Source: Occallatibacter riparius (GTDB taxonomy: Bacteria; Acidobacteriota; Terriglobia; Terriglobales; Acidobacteriaceae). From it: DNA of 64,000 nt. The notes below the pieces were generated by a model. The model was given only the letters and a program-made list of their open reading frames with translations. It was not told the origin of the DNA and did not search any database. The stretch is from positions 4,960,001 to 5,024,000 of the forward strand of contig NZ_CP093313.1 in assembly GCF_025264625.1 (NCBI RefSeq), read 5' to 3'. Both the position numbers and the translations under genes were made by a program. Positions 42,618 through 52,232 of this stretch are shown in pieces. Within the stretch, counting starts at the first letter, position 1. Every line of letters begins with the position of its first letter.

Positions 42618-45182
42618 ATGCTGGCGGTGCCCTGCCGACGGACCGTTTTAGACCCCGAGGTTTCCGCGTTGGCCGACGCACCCGCAGTACACCCCGTTGA
42701 TGAGCTCAGAGTAGCCGAGATGCTGCCGGCTCACACAATTAGGCCATCGTCTCACTTATCACTTCCTCTATCCGTGCGCAGGCTCCTGGATCACTGGCGG
42801 CTCTTCTCATCCGTGCTCGGCAGCCTTCTGTTGCTCTGCCTCCTTTACTGCCTGTTCGCCCCCAAACAATACGAAGCCAAGACGCGCCTTGCTCTGCGCA
42901 TCGGCCCCGTAAGCGCGCTCAACCTTGATACCGCCGATACACCGCACCCCAATTCGCTCGCTGCGGGCGAAATTCAGTTGGAGACCCTCGCCAACGTCCT
43001 GCGCAGCGATGAACTCGCATGGCGGGTCATTCTCGAAAAAAAGCTCTACGAATCTCCCGGCTTTGTCGGCGTTCTCCCGCCTCGGTTCTCGCCCTTTCAC
43101 GCCGATTCACCTTCTCCCGACGCGCGCGCCTGGCTTCTCGAGCGGTTCCAAAACGCGCTGCACGTTCGAACCGTCCCCCGCACCATGCTGTTCGAACTCC
43201 GCTTCCAGTCGCGCGATCCGAACCTCTCCGCCGGCGTGCTCAACGCGTTGGTCCGTGCCTATCAGAGCGAAGAGACCGAGACCCGCATCCTGGCCACCAC
43301 GCAGGCCACCGGCTGGCTCAACACCCAGCTTCAGGACCTGAAAGCCAAAGCTGATCGCGACGAACAGAGGCTGGCGGATTTCCAGAACCAGCATGGCCTC
43401 CTCATCGCTCCTGACACTCCCGGCAACAGCCAGTCAGGCGGCCGGCACGTTACGGCTCTGCTGGAAGTCGACGAACTCGGCCGGGACCTGGTCGCGGCCA
43501 CTTCCGAGCGCATTCTTCGCGAGGCCGAATATCGGGCCGCTATGCAGGGCGATCCCGAACTCGTCCTGGCCTCTGACCCGCGTCTGCAGAACGACAATGG
43601 AGGCCTGTCTGTCTCCGCGCTTCGCCAGATTCGCCAGCGCCGTGGTGATCTCGAGCAGGAGCGCGCCCAGCTTTCCGCCGAGCACGGCCCGAACTTTCCG
43701 CGCGTCGTCGAAATCCGCCAGCAGCTCGACGACCTCGATCGCCAGCAGCAGGCTGAAGACGCGAAGCTTCGCGACCGCTTCCGCAGCGCCTTCCAAACTG
43801 CCTCGGACCGCGAGCAGCTCGTGCGCAGCAACCTGGCTCAGCGCACCGGTGAGGGACAACAAGTCGTTGCCGCGGCAGCTCAATACGAAGGCATGCGCCG
43901 TGAGGCCGAAGCGAGCCGCGAGCTCTACGTCCGTATGCTGGGCAAAGTTGAGGAGGCCGGACTCGCCGCCGGGGTGCACGTTCCTGAGCTCTGGGTCATC
44001 GATCCCGCACACCCCCCTGCCAAACCCTCCGCGCCGGATCTACCGCTCTATATGGCCATCACATTCTTTGCCGGGCTCTGGATCGCAACCGGAGCCGTCT
44101 ATCTCGTCCGCATCGTTCAGTCCTCCCGGATGCGCTACCTGCTCGCAGCTCTTCTTCTTGCATCGGTCGCTCTCACTCTGTCCGCCCAGGCGCCCACGCC
44201 CAGCACCTCCGGCCTGCCCACTGGAGTCGTCAAAATCCCGGCGGCCAAAGACACAAAGAACTACCCCAATCCGAAAGAAGCTCCGCCGGTCTGGACCGGA
44301 ACAGATTCCGCGTCTACATCGCCTGCCGCCGGTTCGCTTGCGCCGCTTGCCGGTCCCATCGTGCCCGGAGAACAGCTTGAAATCACGGAATACCACACGC
44401 CCGAGTTCCACTCCAGCGTCCGCGTCGCCGCAGATGGAACCGTGATGCTGCCGATGATCGGCGAAATCCATCTCGCCGGTCTCGATGAATCCGAGGCCGC
44501 CCGTGTCATCGCCGACACCTTGATAGGCAAAGGCATGCTGCTGCATCCGCAGGTCACGGTGCAGACCACCGCCTACGTCGGCCAGGACGTAACCATACTC
44601 GGCGAAGTCGGCCGCCCCGGCGTCTATCCTTTCGCCGCACACCATCGCCTCCTCGACCTCATCTCCGCCGCTTCCGGCCTCAACGTCACCGCCGGCGGCC
44701 TCGTGGACATCACGCATCGCGATCACCCCGACAGCCCCGAGATGATCACGCTCGACTTCAGCCAGTCCGGCAGCGAGCGGCAGAATCCTGAACTGCTTCC
44801 CGGCGACCTGGTCCACGTCAGCCGCGCCGGCCTCGTCTATGTGGTGGGCGACGTCAACCGTCCCGGCGGCTTTACGCTCGACCCTGCCCAGCGCACAACC
44901 GTGCTCCAGGCGTTGTCGCTGGCCTGGGGCCCCTCGCAGAACGCATCGCTCTCCAAAGCTCTTCTCATCCACGCCAAAGACGATGGCCGCACCGTCACCA
45001 CGCTCGATCTGAAGCGCATGCTTCGCGGCCAGGATCCCGACCTCCCCGTCAACGAGCGCGACATCCTCTTCGTCCCCGATTCCACCGCAAAGAACCTGTG
45101 GAACCGCACCATGGAGTCCGCAATTCAATCCGCGGTCGGCGTCAGCATCTATGCGGGTATGGTCTACTCGCAGAGGTTCTAG
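42618..45182 (+). CDS. Fused polysaccharide co-polymerase (Wzz/GumC) and outer-membrane export protein (Wza-type)
   Basis: An 854-aa protein made of two usually separate proteins. Residues 1-504 form a Wzz/GumC-type co-polymerase: membrane helix 61-81 (FSSVLGSLLLLCLLYCLF), periplasmic part with coiled coil (about 220-470) and a second helix (LYMAITFFAGLWIATGAVYL). Residues 505-525 (MRYLLAALLLASVALTLSAQ) look exactly like a signal peptide. Residues about 583-854 form a Wza-type exporter with Poly_export domain (PGEQLEITEYHTPEFHSSVR) and two SLBB domains (about 655-720 and 738-805). No kinase domain and no lipobox Cys. No ribosome-binding site precedes the internal ATG at 44130. The N-terminal start could be Met35. 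It heads the operon. Confidence 0.88.
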   Translation: MLAVPCRRTVLDPEVSALADAPAVHPVDELRVAEMLPAHTIRPSSHLSLPLSVRRLLDHWRLFSSVLGSLLLLCLLYCLFAPKQYEAKTRLALRIGPVSALNLDTADTPHPNSLAAGEIQLETLANVLRSDELAWRVILEKKLYESPGFVGVLPPRFSPFHADSPSPDARAWLLERFQNALHVRTVPRTMLFELRFQSRDPNLSAGVLNALVRAYQSEETETRILATTQATGWLNTQLQDLKAKADRDEQRLADFQNQHGLLIAPDTPGNSQSGGRHVTALLEVDELGRDLVAATSERILREAEYRAAMQGDPELVLASDPRLQNDNGGLSVSALRQIRQRRGDLEQERAQLSAEHGPNFPRVVEIRQQLDDLDRQQQAEDAKLRDRFRSAFQTASDREQLVRSNLAQRTGEGQQVVAAAAQYEGMRREAEASRELYVRMLGKVEEAGLAAGVHVPELWVIDPAHPPAKPSAPDLPLYMAITFFAGLWIATGAVYLVRIVQSSRMRYLLAALLLASVALTLSAQAPTPSTSGLPTGVVKIPAAKDTKNYPNPKEAPPVWTGTDSASTSPAAGSLAPLAGPIVPGEQLEITEYHTPEFHSSVRVAADGTVMLPMIGEIHLAGLDESEAARVIADTLIGKGMLLHPQVTVQTTAYVGQDVTILGEVGRPGVYPFAAHHRLLDLISAASGLNVTAGGLVDITHRDHPDSPEMITLDFSQSGSERQNPELLPGDLVHVSRAGLVYVVGDVNRPGGFTLDPAQRTTVLQALSLAWGPSQNASLSKALLIHAKDDGRTVTTLDLKRMLRGQDPDLPVNERDILFVPDSTAKNLWNRTMESAIQSAVGVSIYAGMVYSQRF

Positions 45183-45184
45183 CC

Positions 45185-46402
45185 ATGCGCCGCCTGGCCC
45201 GGGCCCTGCTGCTCTTGGCGGCATTCACCATTCCTTGGGAATACTCCCTCGACTTCGGCCCCCCGCTCGGCAACATCGCGCGCCTCGCTATCATCGCGGT
45301 CTTCCTGGCCATGATCACCGCGATCCTTCAGGCCGGCACCATGCGCAAACCCGGCCCGTTGCAGATTCTCGTCCTGCTCTTGTTCCTGTGGTTCTGCTGC
45401 GGATGCTTCTGGACCATCGATCGCGCCGAAACCCTGCACCACCTGCGCGGCTACATTCAGGAGTTCATCCTCGTCTGGCTCGTGTGGGAACTTGTCGACT
45501 CTCCGGAGAACCTGCTCGATCTCCTTCGCGCCTATCTCGCCGGCGCATTCGTGCTTGCGGCCGTCACCGTGGGCAGTTTTCTGCTCTCTTCCAGCGCAGA
45601 CCAGGTTCGCTTTTTCGCAGAAAACCAGGATCCCAACGACGTCGCCCGATTTCTAGATCTGGCTTTCCCGCTCGCCGCATTGCTCTTCGGCAGCGAGTCG
45701 CGATGGCCCGGAAAACTGCTAGCGGCGACGTACGTCCCCTTCGGAATCCTCGCTGTCCTGCTCACGGCTTCGCGTTCCGGATTCCTCGAGGCCCTGATCG
45801 CACTGACCGGCAGCGCCGTGCTCATCCTCCACAACCATCGGCGCGCATTCACACTAGGCTTCTACGCCTTGCCCGCTGTGCTTGCGGCAATCTGGTTCGC
45901 CGTTCCGCGTCAGACCCTGGAGCGTCTCGCCACCATTCCCGGCGAGCTCACGCAACGCGACCTCAATCAGCGCTGGGAAATCTGGGCCGCCGGCTGGCAA
46001 GCCTTCGTGCACGCGCCGCTCCTCGGCTCCGGTGCAGGCTCGTTTGTCGCGGCCGCCGGCCTCGCGCCCATCGACACAGCACATAACACCGCCCTCGCCC
46101 TGCTCGTCGAAGGCGGCATCGTCGCAATCCTGATCGCTACCGCCATCGTCATCACCACCGCATCCTGCGCGCTAGCGCTCGCCGGCACTTTGCGGCTCGC
46201 AACCGGCACAGCGTTACTCACCTTGCTTGTCGGTTCCATCGTTGCCACGGTCCACGAGAACCGCGCCACGTGGCTGCTGCTCGGAATCGTTGCCCTAGCA
46301 GCGCGTCTGCATGCCGAATCGCCCAAAGCACTCCTGCACATCTTCCCGACGAGCCTCCCTGGGCGCGCAACCACCGTCGCAGGGCTCGTGACCCAGGAGT
46401 AA
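45185..46402 (+). CDS. O-antigen ligase / Wzy-type polymerase family membrane protein
   Basis: 405 aa from the ATG at 45185, 2 nt after the previous stop. It has about ten membrane helices and the Wzy_C/O-antigen ligase region: LLTASRSGFLEALIAL, a periplasmic loop with RWEIWAAGWQAFVHAPLLGSGAGSF, and the conserved His in DTAHNTALALLVEGG. It polymerises or ligates polysaccharide repeat units on the periplasmic side. Position after the fused co-polymerase/exporter suggests the polymerase role, but the family cannot separate the two functions by sequence. Confidence 0.88.
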   Translation: MRRLARALLLLAAFTIPWEYSLDFGPPLGNIARLAIIAVFLAMITAILQAGTMRKPGPLQILVLLLFLWFCCGCFWTIDRAETLHHLRGYIQEFILVWLVWELVDSPENLLDLLRAYLAGAFVLAAVTVGSFLLSSSADQVRFFAENQDPNDVARFLDLAFPLAALLFGSESRWPGKLLAATYVPFGILAVLLTASRSGFLEALIALTGSAVLILHNHRRAFTLGFYALPAVLAAIWFAVPRQTLERLATIPGELTQRDLNQRWEIWAAGWQAFVHAPLLGSGAGSFVAAAGLAPIDTAHNTALALLVEGGIVAILIATAIVITTASCALALAGTLRLATGTALLTLLVGSIVATVHENRATWLLLGIVALAARLHAESPKALLHIFPTSLPGRATTVAGLVTQE

Positions 46403-46404
46403 CC

Positions 46405-47784
46405 GTGAGCGCAGACCGGGCCGTCGCAATTCCTCTCGTGCCCTCGCACCAGGACCAGAGCACCGGCCGGCGAGTCCTCCGCGCTGCCGCTTCCGTCACC
46501 GCCGCGGGAGTCGTCGTCAAGCTCGCGGCCATGTTCAAGGAAGTCGTCGTCGCCTCCGCCTACGGCCGCTCCGACGCCATGGACGCCTTCCTCGTCGCCT
46601 TCCTCATCCCCAATTTGCTCATCAACCTCATCGCCGAGTCGATGAATCAGGCGCTTATCCCCACGCTCATACGCGTACGACTCCAGCAGGGCCAGGCGCG
46701 CGCGCAGCAACTGCTCTCAACCTCGATGCTTGCGACCTCATCCATGCTGATCGCCGTGAGCGTCGCGATGGGCATATTTGCGCGCCTCTTCTTCCCGTTC
46801 ATCGGCGCAAACTTCACCGCATCCAAGCTCACCCTCTCCATCCATCTCTTCTACGCACTCCTGCCGTGCGTAGTCCTCGGCGGAATCGCTTCCAACTGCA
46901 CAGCCGTGCTCAACACCCTCGGCCGATTCACCTGGCCCGCGCTCGCGCCGCTCATCGTCTCGGCATGCATCGTCTTCTCCACGCTCGCGCTTCGGAACCG
47001 CATCGGCATCTGGGCCCTGGTGATCGCCACCGTAGTCGGCACCGCACTTCAGGCTGGCGTACTCGCCGCCGGAATGCACACAAGTGGCTACGCCCTCCAA
47101 CTCCGCTGGCCCCGCCACGACGAAGCCTCGCGCGAAGTAGCGCACCAGTTCGCACCCGTCCTGTTGAGTTCAATCGTCGCGTCCGGCGGGCTGCTCGTCG
47201 ATCAAGCCATGGCCGCCATGCTTCCCGCAGGCAGCGTCTCCGCGCTTGTATTCGCAGGCCGATTCGTCAGCGTCGCCATCACCCTGCTTGCCGGTTCGCT
47301 GGCAACCGCCGTCGCGCCGTACTTCTCAGAACTCGCCGCGCGCCGCGACTGGCCCGCCTGCCGCGTCGCGCTGCGTGTCTGGTCCTTCCGCTCCGCTGCC
47401 GTCTCCGTCCCCATCGCCCTCGCCTTGATCCTCGGCGCGCATCCGCTCGTGCGCCTCACGCTCCAGCATGGAGCCTTCACCGCGCACGACACCGCCGCGG
47501 TCGCATCGACGCTCGCCATGTACGCCGTGCAGATCCCGTTCTTTGTAGTGAGCCGCGTCTTCTATCGCTTCGTCGTCGCCATGCGCCGCACCGACCTCAT
47601 CTTCTACTGCGGCGCCATCAACCTCGCCCTCGACATCGCACTCAACCTCGTCCTCATGCGCTTCATGGGAGTGGCCGGCATCGCGCTCTCCACCTCTTTC
47701 TGGACCGTGAGCACATGCCTCCTGTTCTGGTACTGGTCGCGACGTCTGCTTACCGCCGCGGAACCTGAGAGCGCACACCCATGA
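46405..47784 (+). CDS. MurJ/MviN-type lipid-linked oligosaccharide flippase
   Basis: 459 aa from the GTG at 46405 (AGGAG upstream, 2 nt after the previous stop). It has about 12-14 helices of the MOP superfamily, MurJ branch: VVVASAYGRSDAMDAFLVAFLIP, LIAESMNQALIPTLI, and the later ASGGLLVDQAMAAMLPAGSVSAL and RFVSVAITLLAGSLATAVAPYFSEL. MurJ proteins flip lipid II; within an exopolysaccharide operon a paralogue most likely flips the lipid-linked repeat unit in place of a Wzx. A housekeeping murJ would be expected elsewhere. Confidence 0.87.
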   Translation: MSADRAVAIPLVPSHQDQSTGRRVLRAAASVTAAGVVVKLAAMFKEVVVASAYGRSDAMDAFLVAFLIPNLLINLIAESMNQALIPTLIRVRLQQGQARAQQLLSTSMLATSSMLIAVSVAMGIFARLFFPFIGANFTASKLTLSIHLFYALLPCVVLGGIASNCTAVLNTLGRFTWPALAPLIVSACIVFSTLALRNRIGIWALVIATVVGTALQAGVLAAGMHTSGYALQLRWPRHDEASREVAHQFAPVLLSSIVASGGLLVDQAMAAMLPAGSVSALVFAGRFVSVAITLLAGSLATAVAPYFSELAARRDWPACRVALRVWSFRSAAVSVPIALALILGAHPLVRLTLQHGAFTAHDTAAVASTLAMYAVQIPFFVVSRVFYRFVVAMRRTDLIFYCGAINLALDIALNLVLMRFMGVAGIALSTSFWTVSTCLLFWYWSRRLLTAAEPESAHP

Positions 47785-48557
47785 CGCGAATCCCCACACC
47801 CGCACAGTACCTGCTCCGCATCGACGACCTCTGCCCAACGGTCCACGCCGGCCGCTGGACCCGCCTCCGCGCAATCATCGATGAATTCAAGATTCAGCCC
47901 ATCCTCGCCATCGTCCCCGACAATCACGACCCCGATCTCGACGCCTCACCGCCCGATCCCGCGTTCTGGAACCAGATGCCCTCCATGCAATCTGCCGGAG
48001 CAGCCATCGCGCTTCATGGTCTGAACCACATCTGCGACGTGCAAGGTAAGAGCCTCATCCCCCTGCTTCGCACTTCGGAATTCGCAGGCGCACCTCTCGA
48101 CGTCCAGCGACATCGCATCGCCCGTGGCCTTGCCATTCTGCGCAGCTACGGCCTGGCACCGAAGCTGTTCGTTGCCCCGCGCCACGGATTCGACCGCAAC
48201 ACGCTTCTCGCCCTGCGCGAACAAGGCATCCGCTACATCTCTGACGGCTTCGCACGCGTACCGTTCGTGCGCCACGGCGTCACCTGGATTCCGATGCAAC
48301 TTTGGTCACCAGTTGCGCGCGCCTCTGGCCTCTGGACCCTCTGCATCCATCCCAATACTGCAGATGACGCCAGCATCGAATGCCTGCGCCGCTTCCTCAG
48401 GGTCCACGCACAGCACTTCACATCGTTCGATCGCGTGATTTTGGAGTTCGACGGCGTCTCGAGCAGCATCCGCGAACGGGCCTACGAGATTGCCTCAGCA
48501 GCTCGCGTCGCGATACGCCGCCGCATCAACTGCCTCCAAAGACAGGGAGAATCGTAA
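47781..48557 (+). CDS. DUF2334 / polysaccharide deacetylase-like protein
   Basis: A 258-aa protein. It starts in the stop codon of the flippase (ATGA). DUF2334 and NodB-like features are YLLRIDDLCPTVH (catalytic Asp pair), PILAIVPDNHD, AAIALHGLNHI (metal His) and PKLFVAPRHGFDRNTL. The family probably deacetylates or otherwise trims polysaccharides. There is no signal peptide, so it would act in the cytosol, perhaps on the lipid-linked intermediate. Its 3' end overlaps the convergent glycosyltransferase gene by 32 nt. Confidence 0.85.
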   Translation: MTRIPTPAQYLLRIDDLCPTVHAGRWTRLRAIIDEFKIQPILAIVPDNHDPDLDASPPDPAFWNQMPSMQSAGAAIALHGLNHICDVQGKSLIPLLRTSEFAGAPLDVQRHRIARGLAILRSYGLAPKLFVAPRHGFDRNTLLALREQGIRYISDGFARVPFVRHGVTWIPMQLWSPVARASGLWTLCIHPNTADDASIECLRRFLRVHAQHFTSFDRVILEFDGVSSSIRERAYEIASAARVAIRRRINCLQRQGES

Positions 48558-49710
48558 CTGGCGACTTCCTTCCGGCGAGGCGCCGCGGATGCGAATTCGT
48601 CTTCAACAAATTGCGGTAGAGCCCGTCCCACTGCTCCAGCACGTCTTCCATATTGAACAGCTCGATCACCCTCTTGCGCGCAAGCTGGCCCATGGCACGA
48701 CGCCGGTCCATCGGCGTTCTCATCAGCCGCATCATGGCCTTGCGCATGCTAGCCGGGTGATCGGGCCGGCTCAGGAATCCGGTGGCTTCGTCTATCACTA
48801 CTTCGCGTGTTCCGGGTACGCGGGTAGCAACGCACGGAACCTCACAGGCGCCGGCTTCCAGTAGACAAACCGGCAAGCCTTCCCACAACGAAGAGAGCAC
48901 GAAACCATCTGCCGCCTGCATCCACGGACGCACATCCGACTGAAAACCCAGGAAATGCACCCTGTTCTGCAGATCAAGAGCGTCTACCAGCTTGCGCAGC
49001 GGGCCCGCTTCGGAGCCCGCGCCGGCGATCACCAATTGCGCGGAATCTGCGAGCCCCATGAACGCAAGAATCATGGTGGGATAGTCCTTCACGGGTTCCA
49101 GCCGACCGGCCGTAAACCATAGGAATTCTTCGTCCCTTACGCCGAGTTCGCGCCGCATGCGCGCACGCGCCGCCGCATCCGGCCGCCATTCCTCGACATC
49201 TACCCCGTTGGGCAGCACGGTCAAGCGTTCGGGTCTGATCATCCTGGCCTGAACGCAGGCATCGGCTGCGGCTTCACTCACCGCCGTCATGCGATCGGAA
49301 AGCCAGCCGGTAACTTCGTAACCAAGGCGCCGCGTCGGCCTTCCGATCACGGAGGTGTGGACGGTATCGACAACCACACGCAGTGGCGCCATCAGACGCA
49401 CGCCGCGCGCCACCCAAGTCGCATGCGGCAGGTGTGCATGCACCACGTCGGGCATTTCCTGCTGGATCCATTGGCGCAAGGCAACCCACCCCCGCGGGTC
49501 GGCGATCCCCTTGCGCATGTGCAGCGAGACAAAGTCCACGCCGCCGCGCAGCAGTTCCCGAGCGGCGCTTCCACCGTTCCCCGTCAGGACCACCATCGTG
49601 GCGCGCCATCCGCGACGTGCAAGTCCCTGGGCAAGATTGATTACCTGGCGCTCTGCGCCGCCAATTTTGTCAATCCCCGGGATTAGAAACGCAATGTGAT
49701 GATGTTTCAC
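48526..49710 (-). CDS. GT4 family glycosyltransferase
   Basis: A 394-aa GT-B enzyme. N-terminal IPGIDKIGGAERQVINLAQGL (acceptor/GG motif), VVHAHLPHA, then the GT4 donor domain: LTVLPNGVDVEEWRP, AGRLEPVKDYPTMI and the E-x7-E region LSSLWEGLPVCLLEAGAC. It adds a sugar to the growing lipid-linked repeat in the cytosol. It is the second gene of a minus-strand pair (9 nt after the 49720 gene), convergent with the plus-strand exopolysaccharide operon. Confidence 0.9.
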   Translation of the reverse strand: MKHHHIAFLIPGIDKIGGAERQVINLAQGLARRGWRATMVVLTGNGGSAARELLRGGVDFVSLHMRKGIADPRGWVALRQWIQQEMPDVVHAHLPHATWVARGVRLMAPLRVVVDTVHTSVIGRPTRRLGYEVTGWLSDRMTAVSEAAADACVQARMIRPERLTVLPNGVDVEEWRPDAAARARMRRELGVRDEEFLWFTAGRLEPVKDYPTMILAFMGLADSAQLVIAGAGSEAGPLRKLVDALDLQNRVHFLGFQSDVRPWMQAADGFVLSSLWEGLPVCLLEAGACEVPCVATRVPGTREVVIDEATGFLSRPDHPASMRKAMMRLMRTPMDRRRAMGQLARKRVIELFNMEDVLEQWDGLYRNLLKTNSHPRRLAGRKSPVTILPVFGGS

Positions 49711-49719
49711 TGCACCGCT

Positions 49720-50808
49720 TTACCGCACCGGCTCCGCCAATGATTCGTCGATGCACGCTTCGTAAGCTGCGATAGCCCGATCTTTGCTGAACGCCTCCAC
49801 CCAGCTATGCGCGAACCGCGTGTCCGGCGTCACTCGCTCTAGGGCCTCTCCGAGTGCCTCGGCAATCGCTTCGGCCGACGCCTCCTTTGCGATCCACACG
49901 CCCGGGTCCCCGCGCATCAGGTCCAGCAAGCCTTCTGAAACCGCGGTCGCCACAATCGGCAGCCCTGCCGACGCCGCCTCCAGCACTGCATTCGGCAGCG
50001 CCTCATGGCGCGAAGAAAGCACAAACGCTGTCGCGCCCTTGAACCATATCGCCGGCTGTTCAACGTGCCCCAACAGCCGTGCCGCCTGCCGCACCCCAAG
50101 CAGCCACGCCAGCATCTCCAGCGCCCGTCTCTCCCGGCCCTCGCCCACAATGGTCAAATCGGCGGAAGGGAACCGCTCCCGCACCTTGGCGAAGGCCTGC
50201 AGCAGCAGGTCGAACCCTTTCTCCGGCGCCAGCCGGCCCACAGCCAGCAGATGCGGCCCCGGCCCGCTCCAAAGGTTAGGTCCCGACAAAGCCGCAGCGC
50301 GAGTCTTCTCCAGGTCCACCGGATTGGGCAGCACCCGCAGATTCCGCTTCACCCCCGCCACCTTTGCCAGATCACCCGCCATCGCCGCGGTCTGGCACAC
50401 CACCGCATCGGCCTTCGGATAGAGCTTGCGGTAAGCGCTGATCGAGCCCGCCGCCCGTATGCACCCGTTCTGCCGCACCAGGATCCTCGTGTTGCGCGGA
50501 AACAGCGGCCGCAGAATCAGCAGCAGCATATTCAGGTGCGCCATACCGGAGAGGATCACCCGCGGTCTTAATCGCCATATCAGCCGCAACAGCCCCCACC
50601 ACCCCGCGCGCACTCGCCGCGCTCCGATTCCGTGCACCGTCACCCATGTTGGAAGCTCAAATTCCGCGGCATTCCACTGCGTCACCAAAGCCAGGTGAAT
50701 ATCGAAACGCGCCGGGTTCAGGCCGCCCGCCAGAAGCGTAAAGACACGCTCCGCCCCTCCGCCGCCCAAGTGCGGAATCACCAACAGAACCGTGGCCCGT
50801 CCATTCAT
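49720..50808 (-). CDS. GT4 family glycosyltransferase
   Basis: A 362-aa GT-B enzyme. N-terminal LLVIPHLGGGGAERVFTLLA, then RVLPNPVDLEKTR, AVGRLAPEKGFDLLLQAFAK and the E-x7-E region [20 protein letters not shown]. It resembles GalNAc- or galactosyl-transferases of the PglJ/PglH type, though the donor cannot be told. It is divergent from the glycosyltransferase at 50961 (about 150-nt gap) and transcribed with the 48526 gene. Confidence 0.9.
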   Translation of the reverse strand: MNGRATVLLVIPHLGGGGAERVFTLLAGGLNPARFDIHLALVTQWNAAEFELPTWVTVHGIGARRVRAGWWGLLRLIWRLRPRVILSGMAHLNMLLLILRPLFPRNTRILVRQNGCIRAAGSISAYRKLYPKADAVVCQTAAMAGDLAKVAGVKRNLRVLPNPVDLEKTRAAALSGPNLWSGPGPHLLAVGRLAPEKGFDLLLQAFAKVRERFPSADLTIVGEGRERRALEMLAWLLGVRQAARLLGHVEQPAIWFKGATAFVLSSRHEALPNAVLEAASAGLPIVATAVSEGLLDLMRGDPGVWIAKEASAEAIAEALGEALERVTPDTRFAHSWVEAFSKDRAIAAYEACIDESLAEPVR

Positions 50809-50960
50809 CTTCTAGGGTTACCAGCGTACTCAAACCCTCACACGAACGACTGTGACCACCGGCACAAGTGGAGATGTTTCGAATTGATACAGTTTTTTAG
50901 ATTCTTTTAACGAACTCTCGCAGCCGACGAGAGAGGGACGACTCCTTTCGGGGGCTCTTC

Positions 50961-52232
50961 ATGGGAATACTTGGAGCGCGCTCACGAGCGCGGCTTCTTC
51001 GGGCCTGTTCAGCCGGCCAGCCATTGGCTGTTGTGGGTATCACACACTCGCAGAGTTGCCTTATCCTGCGTGGCCGTCTTCGCGCTCTTCGGGATGCCGG
51101 CTTCTCCGTTGTCCTCATCAGCAGTCCCGGAGAAATGGCCGAGCAACTCGCCTCGGATGAAGGCGCCAACCTCATCTCAATTCCCATCCAGCGCGGCATA
51201 TCCCCCCTCGCGGATATCGTCTCCCTCTTCCGCCTCACATGGGCCTTGGGACACCTGCGCCCATCCATCGCCGAATTCAGCACGCCCAAGGCAGGATTGC
51301 TCGGAAGCCTGGCTGCCTTTCTCTGCCGCGTGCCCAGCCGCGTCTACCTGCTCCGCGGGCTGCGCCTTGAAACCAGCTCGGGCCTCAAGCGCGCCGTGCT
51401 CAAAGCATCTGAAAAGCTTGCTGCCGCGTGCGCGCACACAGTTGTATGCAACAGCGAAAGCCTGAGGCGGCAGACCATCGACCTCCGCCTTGCACCCGGA
51501 AGCAAGTTGAAGGTCCTCGGCGGCGGCAGCAGCAACGGAGTTGACATCGTAAAATTCACCCCAGGCCCCGATACGATGCGCGCCAAGCTCGGCATCCCTG
51601 CCGGCGCGCCCGTTGTCGGATTCGTCGGCCGCCTCACCCGCGACAAAGGCATCCCTGAATTACTCGAAGCCTTCAACCGCCTGCTTGAAAAAATGCCTGA
51701 CACCCGTCTTCTTCTGGTCGGCTGGTTCGATGAGTCGGAAGACGCCCTCTCCGTCTATCAGCGCGCCCGCATCGAGGCGCACCCGCGCATCATCCGAACC
51801 GGCTTTGTCGCCAACACAGCGCCCTACTATCGCGCGATGGATCTCCTCGTGCTCCCAACCTGGCGCGAGGGATTTCCCAATGCTGTGCTCGAAGCCGCCG
51901 CGGCCGGTTTGCCCGTGATTACAACCCAGACCACCGGCGCGCGCGATGCCGTACTGCCCGGCCTCACAGGCGTGCTCGTTCCGCCTGGAGAGCCCCTCGC
52001 CCTTGCTGAAGCACTGCTCTCATTGCTGCAGCACCCCGAGCGCCGTCTCTCCATGGGCGCAACCGCTCGTCAATGGGTTGTTCAGGAATTTGGCAATCGC
52101 AGGGTTCTGGGACTGACGGTAAACCTCTACCTCCAGCTACTCCGCCAGGCGGATACACGGAATCGCCGCCGCGCCCCGGAACCCGCCCTGCTCAGACAGC
52201 TTGCTAAGGATGCGGTTGCATCGGGGGATTAG
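50961..52232 (+). CDS. GT4 family glycosyltransferase
   Basis: A 423-aa GT-B enzyme of the WcfI/CapM-like type: [20 protein letters not shown] near the N-terminus, [29 protein letters not shown], then [42 protein letters not shown] (E-x7-E). It probably adds one of the first sugars in the exopolysaccharide unit. The first 25 residues are Arg/Ala-rich and could be wrongly included. Its 3' end overlaps the convergent nuoN by 29 nt, with no terminator between. Confidence 0.9.
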   Translation: MGILGARSRARLLRACSAGQPLAVVGITHSQSCLILRGRLRALRDAGFSVVLISSPGEMAEQLASDEGANLISIPIQRGISPLADIVSLFRLTWALGHLRPSIAEFSTPKAGLLGSLAAFLCRVPSRVYLLRGLRLETSSGLKRAVLKASEKLAAACAHTVVCNSESLRRQTIDLRLAPGSKLKVLGGGSSNGVDIVKFTPGPDTMRAKLGIPAGAPVVGFVGRLTRDKGIPELLEAFNRLLEKMPDTRLLLVGWFDESEDALSVYQRARIEAHPRIIRTGFVANTAPYYRAMDLLVLPTWREGFPNAVLEAAAAGLPVITTQTTGARDAVLPGLTGVLVPPGEPLALAEALLSLLQHPERRLSMGATARQWVVQEFGNRRVLGLTVNLYLQLLRQADTRNRRRAPEPALLRQLAKDAVASGD

